Shown piece by piece: positions 16,626-25,748 of a stretch of DNA of 64,000 bases. The translations under genes were made by a program, and so were the position numbers. The notes beneath the pieces were generated by a model that saw only the letters and a list, made by a program, of their open reading frames with translations, had not been told where the DNA came from and did no database searches. This DNA is from Bacteroidota bacterium (GTDB lineage: Bacteria; Bacteroidota; Ignavibacteria; Kapaibacteriales; NICIL-2). Within the stretch, counting starts at the first letter, position 1; every line of letters starts with the position of its first letter. Location: positions 1 through 64,000 of the forward strand of contig JAIBAE010000016.1 in the NCBI GenBank assembly GCA_019695345.1, in the 5' to 3' direction.

Positions 16626-19175
16626 ATGAGACCCGTAGTAAAATTTTCAGTTGCCCCAGTTCTGCCTAAAAATATAGAACGTATTAAAGAGTTAGCATAT
16701 AATTATTGGTGGTCGTGGAATCAGGAATGTGAAGAGCTTTTTGCCCGGATTGATAAAGAAATCTGGGAGGAGGTAAATCATAATCCGGTGATGTTGTTAT
16801 CCAGATTGCCACAAGAACATTTAAACAGTATTGCAGTAAGGTCGGAGTTTACCAGCTATTTGGATTATGTGTATGAGCGGTATTCCAATTACATGAATGC
16901 TAAAACTTGGCATTCATCTATTTCGGAAGAACCCGGAACAATAGCATATTTCTGCGCCGAGTTTGGATTGAACGAAAGTTTTATGAATTACAGCGGCGGC
17001 TTAGGAGTTTTAGCCGGAGACCACTTAAAGTCTGCATCGGATTTAGGATTACCATTAGTTGCAGTTGGGTTGTTGTATCAGCAAGGGTATTTTCATCAAT
17101 ATCTAACTCAAAATGGTTGGCAAAGCGAACGGTATACCGAAGCAGATTTTTCGTTAATGCCATTAACGTTGATGAAGGATGAATCGGGTTTGCCCTTGTT
17201 AGTTGATGTAGATTTACCGTTAGGCAAAACGTATGCACAAATTTGGAAAGTTCAAGTAGGCAGAGTACCGTTGTATTTGTTGGACACGAACATACAGCAG
17301 AACGCGGAGATTTTAGAGTACAGAGATATTACAGACCAGCTGTACGGTGGAAATACTGATACCAGGATAATGCAGGAAATTATACTGGGTATTGGTGGCA
17401 TGCGAGCTTTGAAACTCTTAGGTATAGAGCCATCGGTTATTCATATTAACGAAGGTCACGCTGCATTTTGTACGTTGGAACGTACAAGAATGTACATGGA
17501 AAAATACTCGATGGATTTTGCTACTGCCAAAGAGATGACAACAATTGGTAGTTGTTTTACCACGCACACACCTGTACCAGCCGGCAACGAGATATTCACA
17601 CTTACGTTAATAGATAAATATTTTGGAAGTTATGCTAAACTTCTTGGATTAACAATGGCTGAATTCCTTGATTTGGCTAGGCATCCGGATGACACCATTG
17701 GCGAAGGATTCTCCATGACTATTCTTGGTTTGCGTATGTGTGCATTCAGGAATGGTGTGAGTTTGTTGCATTCAAAAGTATCTCAAAAAATGTGGCAACA
17801 CGTTTGGGATAAGGCACCGTTAGATGAAGTACCAATACGTGGAATTACCAATGGTGTGCATTCATTAACATGGGTTGCCAAAGAAATGGCTGAGATGTAT
17901 GACCGGTATTTGGGCCCGCAATGGAGAACCGAAACTGATGATGCAGCTATTTGGCAAAGAGTAGAGACGATACCAAATGAAGAATTATGGAGAATACACC
18001 AACGCAGACGCGAACGATTAGTATTATACACTCGTAACCATTTACGAAGAAAACAAAACAGTCATATTACTCAAGAAACCCTTTCTCGCATTAATGATTG
18101 CTTAGATCCTGACGCACTGACCATTGGATTAGCCAGAAGATTTGCAACATATAAAAGAACAAGTCTGTTGTTTAGCGATATGGAAAGACTTTCTATAATT
18201 CTGAATAACCCTTCAAAGCCGGTACAGATTATTGTTGCAGGCAAGGCTCACCCACGTGATACAGCCGGTAAAGAAATGATGCAGTATATCATTGAGAAGA
18301 TTAAAACGTACAATCTTGAACGTAAGATTGTATTCTTGGAAGACTATGATATGGGAGTAGCAAGGTTTTTAGTGAAAGGTGCGGATATTTGGTTGAATAC
18401 TCCTCGCAGACCATACGAGGCATCGGGTACAAGTGGTATGAAGGCTGCGTTAAATGGCTGTCTGCATTTTAGTATTCTTGATGGTTGGTGGGCGGAAGCA
18501 TATAATGGAGAAAATGGTTTTGCCATTGGAAGAGGCGAAGATTACGAGGATAACGTGGAGCAAGACATGATAGAACGAGAAACACTTTATTCTGTATTGG
18601 AAAATGTTGTAGTACCAATGTTCTACGAACGTGGCACAAACAAAACACCAGATAAATGGGTTCAGAAAATGAAGAACTCCATTATTACCAATGCTGGAGA
18701 ATATTCTACAACAAGAATGGTAAGAGATTATTACAAATTATTCTACTCTAAGGCTCTCGCACAGTTTAATGGAATGAAACAAAGTAAGGGAGAAGATGCA
18801 AGAGATTTGTTATTCTGGAAACGTAATGTAACCGCACAATGGGATGATATTTCCGTTGGGTCTGTTTCTGTTGATGGTGCAAACGAAGCATATGTTGGAA
18901 AAAGAATACACGCTAGTGCTTCGGTGAAACTGGGGAATATAAGTCCGGATAGTATCACAGTTGAGTTGTATTATGGTACTGTGGACTCACACGACAATAT
19001 TACTCATCCAAGAAAAACTGTACTCGATAAAATACAAAGCGAAGGTGATACGCATTACTACGAAGGCGAATACATTTGCGAGGAGAGTGGAATGCAAGGT
19101 GCAACAGTGCGGGTTCTCCCTAAACATAAGCACATAGTAAACCCCATTGATATGAACTTGTGCGTATGGGCTTAA
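16626..19175 (+). CDS. glgP: alpha-glucan (glycogen) phosphorylase
   Basis: PLP-dependent release of glucose-1-phosphate from glycogen or maltodextrins. 849 residues, of the group with an N-terminal DUF3417-type region (LAYNYWWSWNQECEELF). Visible family features are AYFCAEFGLNESF, GGLGVLAGDHLKSASDLG, HINEGHAAF, GITNGVHSLTW, FATYKRTSLL, GKAHPRDTAGKEM and the PLP-lysine segment EASGTSGMKAALNG. A C-terminal beta domain (about residues 740-849) follows the catalytic part, as in this subgroup. The last codon is 3 nt from the Rieske gene, so they are cotranscribed. Confidence 0.95.
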   Translation: MRPVVKFSVAPVLPKNIERIKELAYNYWWSWNQECEELFARIDKEIWEEVNHNPVMLLSRLPQEHLNSIAVRSEFTSYLDYVYERYSNYMNAKTWHSSISEEPGTIAYFCAEFGLNESFMNYSGGLGVLAGDHLKSASDLGLPLVAVGLLYQQGYFHQYLTQNGWQSERYTEADFSLMPLTLMKDESGLPLLVDVDLPLGKTYAQIWKVQVGRVPLYLLDTNIQQNAEILEYRDITDQLYGGNTDTRIMQEIILGIGGMRALKLLGIEPSVIHINEGHAAFCTLERTRMYMEKYSMDFATAKEMTTIGSCFTTHTPVPAGNEIFTLTLIDKYFGSYAKLLGLTMAEFLDLARHPDDTIGEGFSMTILGLRMCAFRNGVSLLHSKVSQKMWQHVWDKAPLDEVPIRGITNGVHSLTWVAKEMAEMYDRYLGPQWRTETDDAAIWQRVETIPNEELWRIHQRRRERLVLYTRNHLRRKQNSHITQETLSRINDCLDPDALTIGLARRFATYKRTSLLFSDMERLSIILNNPSKPVQIIVAGKAHPRDTAGKEMMQYIIEKIKTYNLERKIVFLEDYDMGVARFLVKGADIWLNTPRRPYEASGTSGMKAALNGCLHFSILDGWWAEAYNGENGFAIGRGEDYEDNVEQDMIERETLYSVLENVVVPMFYERGTNKTPDKWVQKMKNSIITNAGEYSTTRMVRDYYKLFYSKALAQFNGMKQSKGEDARDLLFWKRNVTAQWDDISVGSVSVDGANEAYVGKRIHASASVKLGNISPDSITVELYYGTVDSHDNITHPRKTVLDKIQSEGDTHYYEGEYICEESGMQGATVRVLPKHKHIVNPIDMNLCVWA

Positions 19176-19178
19176 CCT

Positions 19179-19607
19179 ATGGACGATAAACGACGCAATA
19201 TTCTGACTTGGCTGTTGAATGGAAGTATATTTATAATTACAGCAAAAGCTATACATTCTTTTATACGTGGAGAATCGTTAACCAAAATTCAACAGCCCGG
19301 TAAAGTGTATGTTGGGAAGGCATCGGAATTGTTTGCATCCACAATAATGGTGAACACTGTTATTAATAATCTCCCCATAGTAATTTATAAGGAGTCCGAT
19401 GAATACAAGGGGTTGTTGTTAGTATGTACACATGCAGCTTGTACATTACATTTTGCAGAAAAAAGTGATACATTTTTATGTGGATGCCATGGGGGTGAAT
19501 TTTACAAGAATGGTAAAGTTAAAACACCACCCCCACAGAAGGATATGACAATGATTACCGTCCGTCAACATGGAGATGAACTTTGGGTTGTAATGCCAAA
19601 AGTTTAA
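19179..19607 (+). CDS. Rieske [2Fe-2S] protein
   Basis: Small iron-sulfur electron carrier of 142 residues. Ligands are visible as CTHAAC (Cys83, His85) and CGCHGG (Cys101, His104). Cys88 and Cys103 are placed to form the disulfide of respiratory Rieske proteins. The N-terminus has RR followed by a hydrophobic stretch (KRRNILTWLLNGSIFIITA), a Tat-like signal or membrane anchor. No cytochrome b or other complex III gene is adjacent: the upstream partner is glucan phosphorylase, so this is an orphan in its locus. It could belong to an alternative complex or serve as a stand-alone ferredoxin-like domain. Its stop overlaps the stop of panC on the other strand. Confidence 0.88.
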   Translation: MDDKRRNILTWLLNGSIFIITAKAIHSFIRGESLTKIQQPGKVYVGKASELFASTIMVNTVINNLPIVIYKESDEYKGLLLVCTHAACTLHFAEKSDTFLCGCHGGEFYKNGKVKTPPPQKDMTMITVRQHGDELWVVMPKV

Positions 19608-20458
19608 ACCATTGTAAACAGCATGTTATCAATTAATCGCGTTTTACCAATTCTGACGGCAAGTAAAGCAACCACAGAATCACCTGCATTAAATACGTCC
19701 GGCTCGTGCAAAGTTTCCTGTAACGCAACGTTTGCGTAGTCTATGATAGCTGATGGTATTTGTTGAATTGTCTGCTGGAGAGTATTGTTTAATATTGTTC
19801 TGTTTTTCTCACCGGCGGAAATCACACGTTGCAGTGTTTGCAGGGCTTGAGATAACACTAACGCCATTTCTCGTTCTTCGGGTGAAAGATATACATTCCG
19901 TGAACTCATGGCAAGGTTATCGTGTTCTCGAAAGGTTGGTTGTATAGATACTTCAACGTCAATGTTTACATCACTAACCAATCGTTTTATTACTAATGTT
20001 TGCTGGTAATCTTTTTGCCCGAAGTAGGCAATGTTGGGCTTTGTAGCAAGTAGTAACTTAGCTACAACGGTTGCAACACCATTAAAATGGTTCGGACGGA
20101 AAACACCTTCAAATTTATCGGTAACACCGGATATGTGAATGGTTGTAGAAAAATGGTTGGGATACATTTCCGATACAGTCGGGTGAAAGATTACAGTGGC
20201 ACCACACGTTTCTGCTAACTCAACGTCGCGCTCAAAGTTTCTTGGATACCTCTCAAAATCTTCGTTAGGTCCAAACTGAGTAGGATTAACAAAAATCGTA
20301 ACCACCACTTCAGTACATTCAGCTGCTGCTTTCGAAATCAAGCTGCCATGCCCTTTGTGCAGGAATCCCATAGTCGGGACGCACCCAATCCTTTTGCCTT
20401 GCAAACGGGTTTCATTAGCCCAATCCTGCATCTCGCGTACAGTTGTTATGATTATCAT
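19604..20458 (-). CDS. panC: pantothenate synthetase
   Basis: ATP-dependent condensation of pantoate and beta-alanine, the last step of pantothenate (vitamin B5) synthesis. 284 residues, usual length. Nucleotidyltransferase signatures are PTMGFLHKGHGSLI (HxGH) and the ATP-binding region MSSRNVYLSPEER. FVNPTQFGPNEDFERYPR and FGQKDYQQ carry substrate-binding residues. panD, which makes the beta-alanine, is in this window about 15 kb away. It is convergent with the Rieske gene by a 4-nt overlap. Confidence 0.96.
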   Translation of the reverse strand: MIIITTVREMQDWANETRLQGKRIGCVPTMGFLHKGHGSLISKAAAECTEVVVTIFVNPTQFGPNEDFERYPRNFERDVELAETCGATVIFHPTVSEMYPNHFSTTIHISGVTDKFEGVFRPNHFNGVATVVAKLLLATKPNIAYFGQKDYQQTLVIKRLVSDVNIDVEVSIQPTFREHDNLAMSSRNVYLSPEEREMALVLSQALQTLQRVISAGEKNRTILNNTLQQTIQQIPSAIIDYANVALQETLHEPDVFNAGDSVVALLAVRIGKTRLIDNMLFTMV

Positions 20459-20525
20459 ACTAACCTAAATGAAAAGTAAAGCTAATCCTAAGTTACTAAT
20501 TAAATATAAATCAACTGCTTTCGGA

Positions 20526-20668
20526 GGTAATATTGTTACCCTCACAAGCCGAAGCGGTTGTTGTGCTCGGCAACCCAGTCCGAGCCCACCGTTGCAGCGG
20601 CGCTGAACGGATTGGTTCCGACAGGGTTACGGCGCTGGCACGTTCGTATCGGTAGAGGAGGGAATCCA
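20526..20668. repeat. family B intergenic repeat, inverted pair (B2)
   Basis: The left unit runs from GGTAATATTGTTACCCTCAC to GGCAACCCAGTCCGAGCCC. The right unit runs from GGTTCCGACAGGGTTACGG to GAGGGAATCC. The two units face each other with their GGxCxGGGTT ends inside. They lie between divergent panC and the dehydrogenase gene, a 295-bp gap. Confidence 0.7.
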
Positions 20669-20715
20669 AAATTCTTTTCTGTGTAAAAAAACGTCGTGCA
20701 TCCGGCGTAGAGGGT

Positions 20716-20723
20716 TATTTTTG
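20716..20723 (+). promoter_or_regulatory. candidate -7 box TATTTTTG
   Basis: Exact TAnnTTTG match 30 nt before the ATG of the SDR dehydrogenase gene. Confidence 0.5.
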
Positions 20724-20753
20724 TAATTGTCTTGAAAATATGGATTACATGAA

Positions 20754-21767
20754 ATGAAATACACACTTATTACCGGAGCAAACGGGGAAATTGGGCATAG
20801 TTTAGTAGAACGTTTACACCAACGTGGCGATAACATTATTGCCGTGGATTTACAACCATTAGATGAAACTGTTGCGGCTAAATGTGCGATTACCTATTCC
20901 GGCGACCTCGGGAACATCACCAACGAGCAACTTTATACCGAATTAGAAAAACTTGACATTACTGAGATTTATCATTTAGCGGCGTTACTTTCCACAAGTG
21001 CAGAGAAGAATCCGGGTTTAGCACAACATGTAAATGTTGGTGGTACAATCCGATTATTAGAGTTAGCAAGAACAACAGGTAAAAGAATACATACTGCCGT
21101 TAAATTCTTATTCCCAAGTACCATTGCGATATATGGGTTTACCTCTGTAGAAGCTAAGAAGTCTGCCGGTAAAGTAAAAGAGGATGAACATACCTTAGCC
21201 CATACCGTGTATGGTATAAACAAGTATTACTGCGAACAGCTTGGCAGATATTATGATAGACATTTTATGCAATTATCAGCGGAAAAAGAAAATGGCTATG
21301 TGGACTTTAGAGGCGTTCGTTATCCTGGATTAATTTCAGCGTTTACAGTTCCAACAGGTGGAACAAGTGACTACGCACCCGAGATGTTACATGCTGCCGC
21401 ACAAGGGAAAGCATATTCATGTTTTGTACGTGAAGATGCCCGCATACCCTTTATGGCAATGCCCGACGGTGTTGATGCAATTGTGCGTTTAGCAGAAGCA
21501 CCCAAAGAACATCTAACAAGGAATATTTATAACATTGCAGCGTTTGCTCCTACAGCAAAAGAGATAGCAGATAAGGTTCGTGAGTTGTATCCTGATTGTG
21601 ATATACAGTTTAAGCCAGATATAAAGCGACAAGGTATTGTTGACACGTGGTGTGAAGATGTTGATGATTCCACTGCACGGGCGGATTGGAACTGGCAGGC
21701 ATCGTTTGATTTTGAACGAACCTTCAAAGAATATTTAGCACCTAACATAAAGCAACGTTATTCATAA
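20754..21767 (+). CDS. SDR-type L-threonine 3-dehydrogenase
   Basis: NAD-dependent epimerase/dehydratase fold enzyme, most likely oxidising L-threonine to 2-amino-3-ketobutyrate. 337 residues. The NAD loop is GANGEIGHSLVERL, followed by HLAALLS, and the catalytic Tyr-x3-Lys is in YGINKYYCE. The C-terminal half has features of the short-chain threonine dehydrogenases: FRGVRYPGLIS, TSDYAPEMLHAA, CFVREDARIPFMAMPDGVDA and VDDSTARADWNW. It is slightly longer than the usual 315-320 residues because of an insertion near residue 170. A threonine aldolase is also encoded in the window, a separate threonine-degrading route. Confidence 0.8.
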   Translation: MKYTLITGANGEIGHSLVERLHQRGDNIIAVDLQPLDETVAAKCAITYSGDLGNITNEQLYTELEKLDITEIYHLAALLSTSAEKNPGLAQHVNVGGTIRLLELARTTGKRIHTAVKFLFPSTIAIYGFTSVEAKKSAGKVKEDEHTLAHTVYGINKYYCEQLGRYYDRHFMQLSAEKENGYVDFRGVRYPGLISAFTVPTGGTSDYAPEMLHAAAQGKAYSCFVREDARIPFMAMPDGVDAIVRLAEAPKEHLTRNIYNIAAFAPTAKEIADKVRELYPDCDIQFKPDIKRQGIVDTWCEDVDDSTARADWNWQASFDFERTFKEYLAPNIKQRYS

Positions 21768-21783
21768 GAACTTAGGTTAGTAC

Positions 21784-23250
21784 TTGAACTCAAATTCGGC
21801 AATCAGGATTGTTACTTTTTGTTTTCTCATAATACATGGGCTAACATTTCTTGCTCCATTTGAATTGTTTTCATTAGGCACTAAAGGATATGAAGTTGGT
21901 GATTTAGGCATAACTGTATTCCTATTATATTCATTCAAGAGATTGATATGGAATGGAGATAGGCTAAGATATTTACATTTGCCAATGTTGGTTATTTTGG
22001 TGTTGCTATTAATAACATGTTTATTATCAGGCATCGCACCTATTTCTTCATCAAATTATTTTTATTTGATACAATATGTAAAGTCGTCGCTTCACTTTGT
22101 ATATCTGGTTTTGTTTACAATTATCTCTGTTGGTATTATACTCCCCTTGGATAAAGTATTATTAATTGTACGAACTTTTATCATTTCCTCGTTAGTTGTA
22201 AATTTATTTGCAATATATCAAACTCCTGCCAGGGCTTTTGATTGGCCTTTTGCTAATCTTGAAATCAAGAATTCCTCGTTAAACTACAGAAATGCAATGC
22301 GTACGGAAGATCAACAACAACTATCGCTTAGTTTTGAAGGGTTCTTTCGTGCCACATCTTTTTTTTCTGAACCGTCAGCCTTAGCCTCATTTGATATGAT
22401 GGTGTTGTGCTTTTTAATAACACCATATATGCTGCAGAATATCAGAATAATAAATAACAAATTTTTGTTTTACTTGATATTGTATTCAACATTTATCGGA
22501 TTATTTCTCACATTTTCACTTACAGCCGTATTTCAACTTGTTGTGTTTATTGCTTTACTATTACTTGTAAGTAAAGGCAAGAAAATTTTACAGGTTGCAA
22601 GCTTTGCTGTTACAATTCTTGTTTTGATTGTTATTACTGATTCTTATGTGGAATCATATGCCGATATAAGCGTGCTCTCGTTGTACAAACAGCGTATATT
22701 TAGTGTTTTACACTTAGGTGGCCCGAGTGTTGAAGAGATTTCTGGTGAATCTTTTGGTGAGCGAAGCAGTTTTATAAAGGGAGCTATACAAATTTGGGGC
22801 AAACGACCTGTTTGGGGAACAGGTATAGGGTGTTTGCAATTTGTAAAAACGCCCGAAGGCGAAGTAATTGTGTTTTCAACCTCTGGTTTCTCAGAAGCAT
22901 TTGGAGTAATGGGAATTCTAGGAGGATTAGCCTTTCTTGCTTTACATATTTATATGCTTCTGATTGCCTATCGTACATATGTTAATTTTAAGAACTTAAA
23001 TGATAAAGACATCAATTGTATACAAACAATAGTACCATTTTTTTCTGCTTTATTGTTTGCATCCAGCATTAGTGGAAATACAGTAATTGATACATTTCAT
23101 TATGCCAAAATAGCGTTATTCCAGTTTATGATTAATGCTTTGTATGTAGGAAAAAGAAGTGAAGTGCTTAATCTTTCATTGTACAAACTATTCACGCCGA
23201 TACAACTTTTATATATGAACATAAAAAAGGTTAAACATGAACTTGATTAA
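21784..23250 (+). CDS. O-antigen ligase/polymerase-like membrane protein
   Basis: Polytopic inner-membrane protein of 488 residues with about 10-12 hydrophobic segments. A large extracytoplasmic loop lies about two thirds along, around residues 300-350. The segment SFGERSSFIKGAIQIWGKRPVWGTGIGC is shaped like the Wzy_C region (R-x3-W-x-Gxx-GxG) of O-antigen ligases and polymerases. It probably joins or transfers polysaccharide repeat units. The start is a TTG 16 nt after the dehydrogenase stop; no ATG lies near the N-terminus. The gene is AT-rich even for this window. It overlaps the folD start by 14 nt. Confidence 0.75.
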   Translation: MNSNSAIRIVTFCFLIIHGLTFLAPFELFSLGTKGYEVGDLGITVFLLYSFKRLIWNGDRLRYLHLPMLVILVLLLITCLLSGIAPISSSNYFYLIQYVKSSLHFVYLVLFTIISVGIILPLDKVLLIVRTFIISSLVVNLFAIYQTPARAFDWPFANLEIKNSSLNYRNAMRTEDQQQLSLSFEGFFRATSFFSEPSALASFDMMVLCFLITPYMLQNIRIINNKFLFYLILYSTFIGLFLTFSLTAVFQLVVFIALLLLVSKGKKILQVASFAVTILVLIVITDSYVESYADISVLSLYKQRIFSVLHLGGPSVEEISGESFGERSSFIKGAIQIWGKRPVWGTGIGCLQFVKTPEGEVIVFSTSGFSEAFGVMGILGGLAFLALHIYMLLIAYRTYVNFKNLNDKDINCIQTIVPFFSALLFASSISGNTVIDTFHYAKIALFQFMINALYVGKRSEVLNLSLYKLFTPIQLLYMNIKKVKHELD

Positions 23251-24115
23251 TGGAAATGAACTGGCACAACAGGTAAGAACTGAAATTACCGATACGATTA
23301 ACAAGATGGTTGCTGAAGGTAAGCAAAGACCCGGACTTGCCTTGTTATTAGTAGGAGAGAATCCAGCCTCTCAGGTATATGTTAATTCAAAAGATAAAGA
23401 TTGCAAAGAAGTAGGAATGTATTCTGAAATTAGAAGAATGCCGGCAGAATCTACTCAGGACGAAATTATTGCAGTGATTAAAGAATGGAATGCCGATGAG
23501 AAAATTCATGGTATGATTGTTCAACTTCCATTACCTAAACACGTAAACGAATTTGAAGTAATAAGTACTATTCATCCTGAAAAAGATGTAGATGGGTTTC
23601 ACCCGATAAATGCAGGCAGATTGTTAATTGGTATGCCGTGTTTTGTATCGTGCACTCCTGCAGGTGTTGTGGAAATGATAAAACGCTATAAGATAGAAAC
23701 GAAAGGAAAACATGTGGTTGTGGTTGGGCGTAGTAATATAGTTGGTAAACCAATGGCTAATTTGATGTATCAGAAAAATGAATATGCAAATGCAGTTGTT
23801 ACTATATGCCATACGGGTGCAAAAGATATTACACAATATACCCGCCAGGCAGATATTTTAATAGTGGCAGTTGGTGTGCCCTTACTCATCAAAAAAGAGG
23901 ATGTTAAACCCGGCGCAGTTGTAATTGACGTTGGAATGAATAGAATTATCGACGAAACAAAGAAATCTGGCTACCGATTAGTTGGTGATGTTGATTTTGA
24001 TGATGTGAAAGATGTTTGTTCTTTTATAACACCAGTACCCGGCGGCGTAGGTCCCATGACCCGTGCAATGTTATTGCACAATACTCTCTTATCAGCAACG
24101 AAAGGTATTTATTAA
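23237..24115 (+). CDS. folD: methylenetetrahydrofolate dehydrogenase / cyclohydrolase
   Basis: Bifunctional enzyme interconverting 5,10-methylene-, methenyl- and 10-formyl-tetrahydrofolate. 292 residues. The active-site Tyr and Lys are in VYVNSKDKDCKEVGM, followed by IVQLPLPKH, DVDGFHPINAGRL, the NADP loop VVGRSNIVGKPMANLM and the C-terminal PGGVGPMTRAML. The ATG lies inside the end of the polymerase-like gene. Its stop overlaps the next ATG (TAATG), so folD and the pseudouridine synthase are translationally coupled. Confidence 0.96.
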   Translation: MNLINGNELAQQVRTEITDTINKMVAEGKQRPGLALLLVGENPASQVYVNSKDKDCKEVGMYSEIRRMPAESTQDEIIAVIKEWNADEKIHGMIVQLPLPKHVNEFEVISTIHPEKDVDGFHPINAGRLLIGMPCFVSCTPAGVVEMIKRYKIETKGKHVVVVGRSNIVGKPMANLMYQKNEYANAVVTICHTGAKDITQYTRQADILIVAVGVPLLIKKEDVKPGAVVIDVGMNRIIDETKKSGYRLVGDVDFDDVKDVCSFITPVPGGVGPMTRAMLLHNTLLSATKGIY

Positions 24116-24885
24116 TGGCTAAGTCTAAGTATTCCATTTTATTTGAAGACAATGATATAGTAGTAATTGATAAGCCGGCAGGTATGTTAACTATTCCTGA
24201 TAGATTTTCACCTGCCGAGAATTTACGAGCTTTGCTAACCAGTAAGTACGGACAAATCTTTGTTGTTCACAGATTGGATAGAGAAACAAGTGGTGTTCTG
24301 GTTTTTGCTAAGAATGCAGATGCTCACAGAAATCTTTCGATACAGTTCGAAAATCATACAGTTACAAAAATATATTCCGCAGTAATCTCTGGTCAACTTG
24401 CAGAAGATGAGCTCTCTATAGATATCCCGCTAATGCCAGACCCTGTTCATAAAGGATTGATGCGTCCATCGGCAAGGGGAAAAGATTCGCTAACTATTAT
24501 GAAAGTTATTGAACGTTATCGCATTGCCACACACGTAGAATGTGACTTAAGAACAGGAAGGCAGCACCAAATCAGAGTACATTCAGCATCAATTGGACAC
24601 CCGCTATTGGTAGATTCCTTATATGGTAAATCAGAGGCATTTCTGCTTTCAACCATTAAAAGAAGATACAATCTCCAGAAAAACGAAGAAGAAAAACCAA
24701 TTATTAGTAGAATTACATTACACTCAAAAACATTAGGGTTTAAACACCCCAGCACAGGTGCTGACGTGGAGTTTACTTCCGAGTTACCGAAGGACTTCAA
24801 AGCATTGCTGTCAGTATTACGGAAATATTCCGCCATTCCTACAATTACAAATAAATTTCAGAATTCTTTCAAAACAATACAATAA
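24115..24885 (+). CDS. RluA-family RNA pseudouridine synthase
   Basis: Converts uridine to pseudouridine in rRNA or tRNA. 256 residues with the catalytic-Asp segment VVHRLDRETSGVLVFAKN, YSAVISGQL, LRTGRQHQIRVHSASIGHPLL and the N-terminal DNDIVVIDKPAGMLTIP. There is no S4 domain, so it is the short RluA/RluC-like form. The frame is open upstream into folD, but ATG 24115, overlapping the folD stop, gives the normal N-terminus. The target site cannot be predicted. Confidence 0.92.
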   Translation: MAKSKYSILFEDNDIVVIDKPAGMLTIPDRFSPAENLRALLTSKYGQIFVVHRLDRETSGVLVFAKNADAHRNLSIQFENHTVTKIYSAVISGQLAEDELSIDIPLMPDPVHKGLMRPSARGKDSLTIMKVIERYRIATHVECDLRTGRQHQIRVHSASIGHPLLVDSLYGKSEAFLLSTIKRRYNLQKNEEEKPIISRITLHSKTLGFKHPSTGADVEFTSELPKDFKALLSVLRKYSAIPTITNKFQNSFKTIQ

Positions 24886-24889
24886 CCTG

Positions 24890-24897
24890 TTATTTTG
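24890..24897 (+). promoter_or_regulatory. weak candidate -7 box TTATTTTG before adk
   Basis: One mismatch to TAnnTTTG, then GCG as in several other copies here, 38 nt before the adk ATG. Confidence 0.3.
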
Positions 24898-24935
24898 CGT
24901 ATTGTTAACACTATCCATTTGTAAGGAACGATAGA

Positions 24936-25481
24936 ATGTACATTGTTTTATTTGGGGCTCCGGGAGTCGGCAAGGGGACACAAGCACAATTATTAGCCGA
25001 ACGAAAAAATTTCGCACATCTATCAACGGGAGATGAATTCAGGCGTAACATGCGTGAAGAAACGGAATTAGGTAAGTTAGTAAAACCCATTGTACAATCC
25101 GGTAACCTGGTTTCCGATGAAATTGTTAGCAGGATTGTAACGGATGCTTTAAGCCAAAAGCGTTTTTCAAATGGATGTATATTCGACGGGTATCCGAGAA
25201 CAACAAATCAAGCACAATATCTTGATTCGTTTTTACAAAGCCGAAATACACCAATTACTAAAGTTGTTAATATTGAAGTAGATGAAGATAATATTGTTAG
25301 CCGTTTGTTGCAACGTGGAAGAGTTGATGATACTGAACAAGTAATCCGTGAGCGGTTGGCTATTTATCAGAACGAAACAGCCCCTTTGTTAGAATATTAT
25401 CAAAATCAAAATATCTTAGTGTCTGTTAATGGTGTTGGTCAATTAGAAGAAGTATACAACAGAATTGTTTCTGTATTATAA
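24936..25481 (+). CDS. adk: adenylate kinase, short (LID-less) form
   Basis: Interconverts ATP, AMP and ADP. 181 residues. P-loop GAPGVGKGT at residues 7-15, AMP-binding STGDEFRRNMRE, the FDGYPRTTNQAQ region and the arginine finger segment RGRVDDTEQVIRERL. The usual LID insertion between the last two regions is absent and no zinc-finger cysteines are present, which is the short form. It has its own leader after the pseudouridine synthase gene and is followed by repeat A5. Confidence 0.95.
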   Translation: MYIVLFGAPGVGKGTQAQLLAERKNFAHLSTGDEFRRNMREETELGKLVKPIVQSGNLVSDEIVSRIVTDALSQKRFSNGCIFDGYPRTTNQAQYLDSFLQSRNTPITKVVNIEVDEDNIVSRLLQRGRVDDTEQVIRERLAIYQNETAPLLEYYQNQNILVSVNGVGQLEEVYNRIVSVL

Positions 25482-25484
25482 CTT

Positions 25485-25650
25485 TTTGCTATCGCAGACC
25501 GCACCTAATCTCTGCATGTAACAAACCATTACACTTGCGGGACATTACCATAGTCCATTTACGAAAGTACATCGTTTAGTAGGTGGCGGAGATTCCGGCA
25601 AGGCATTGATAATAGGAGATGGAGGAGCGGAGCCGTCTTGCGAAGCAGAA
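25485..25650. repeat. family A intergenic repeat, inverted pair (A5)
   Basis: The left arm is TTTGCTATCGCAGACCGCACC, starting 4 nt after the adk stop, to TTGCGGGACATTACC. The right arm (reverse strand) runs from TTCTGCTTCGCAAGACGGCTCC to TTGCCGGAATCTCC. It fills most of the 267-bp gap before the protease gene. Confidence 0.8.
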
Positions 25651-25748
25651 TATGTAATCATATCTCACAAACTCCGAAACAGACAGTACAATAATTAGTT
25701 ATTGCCTTACAGTAAATAAGAAACATTTTTAACAATCTTATAAATTCT

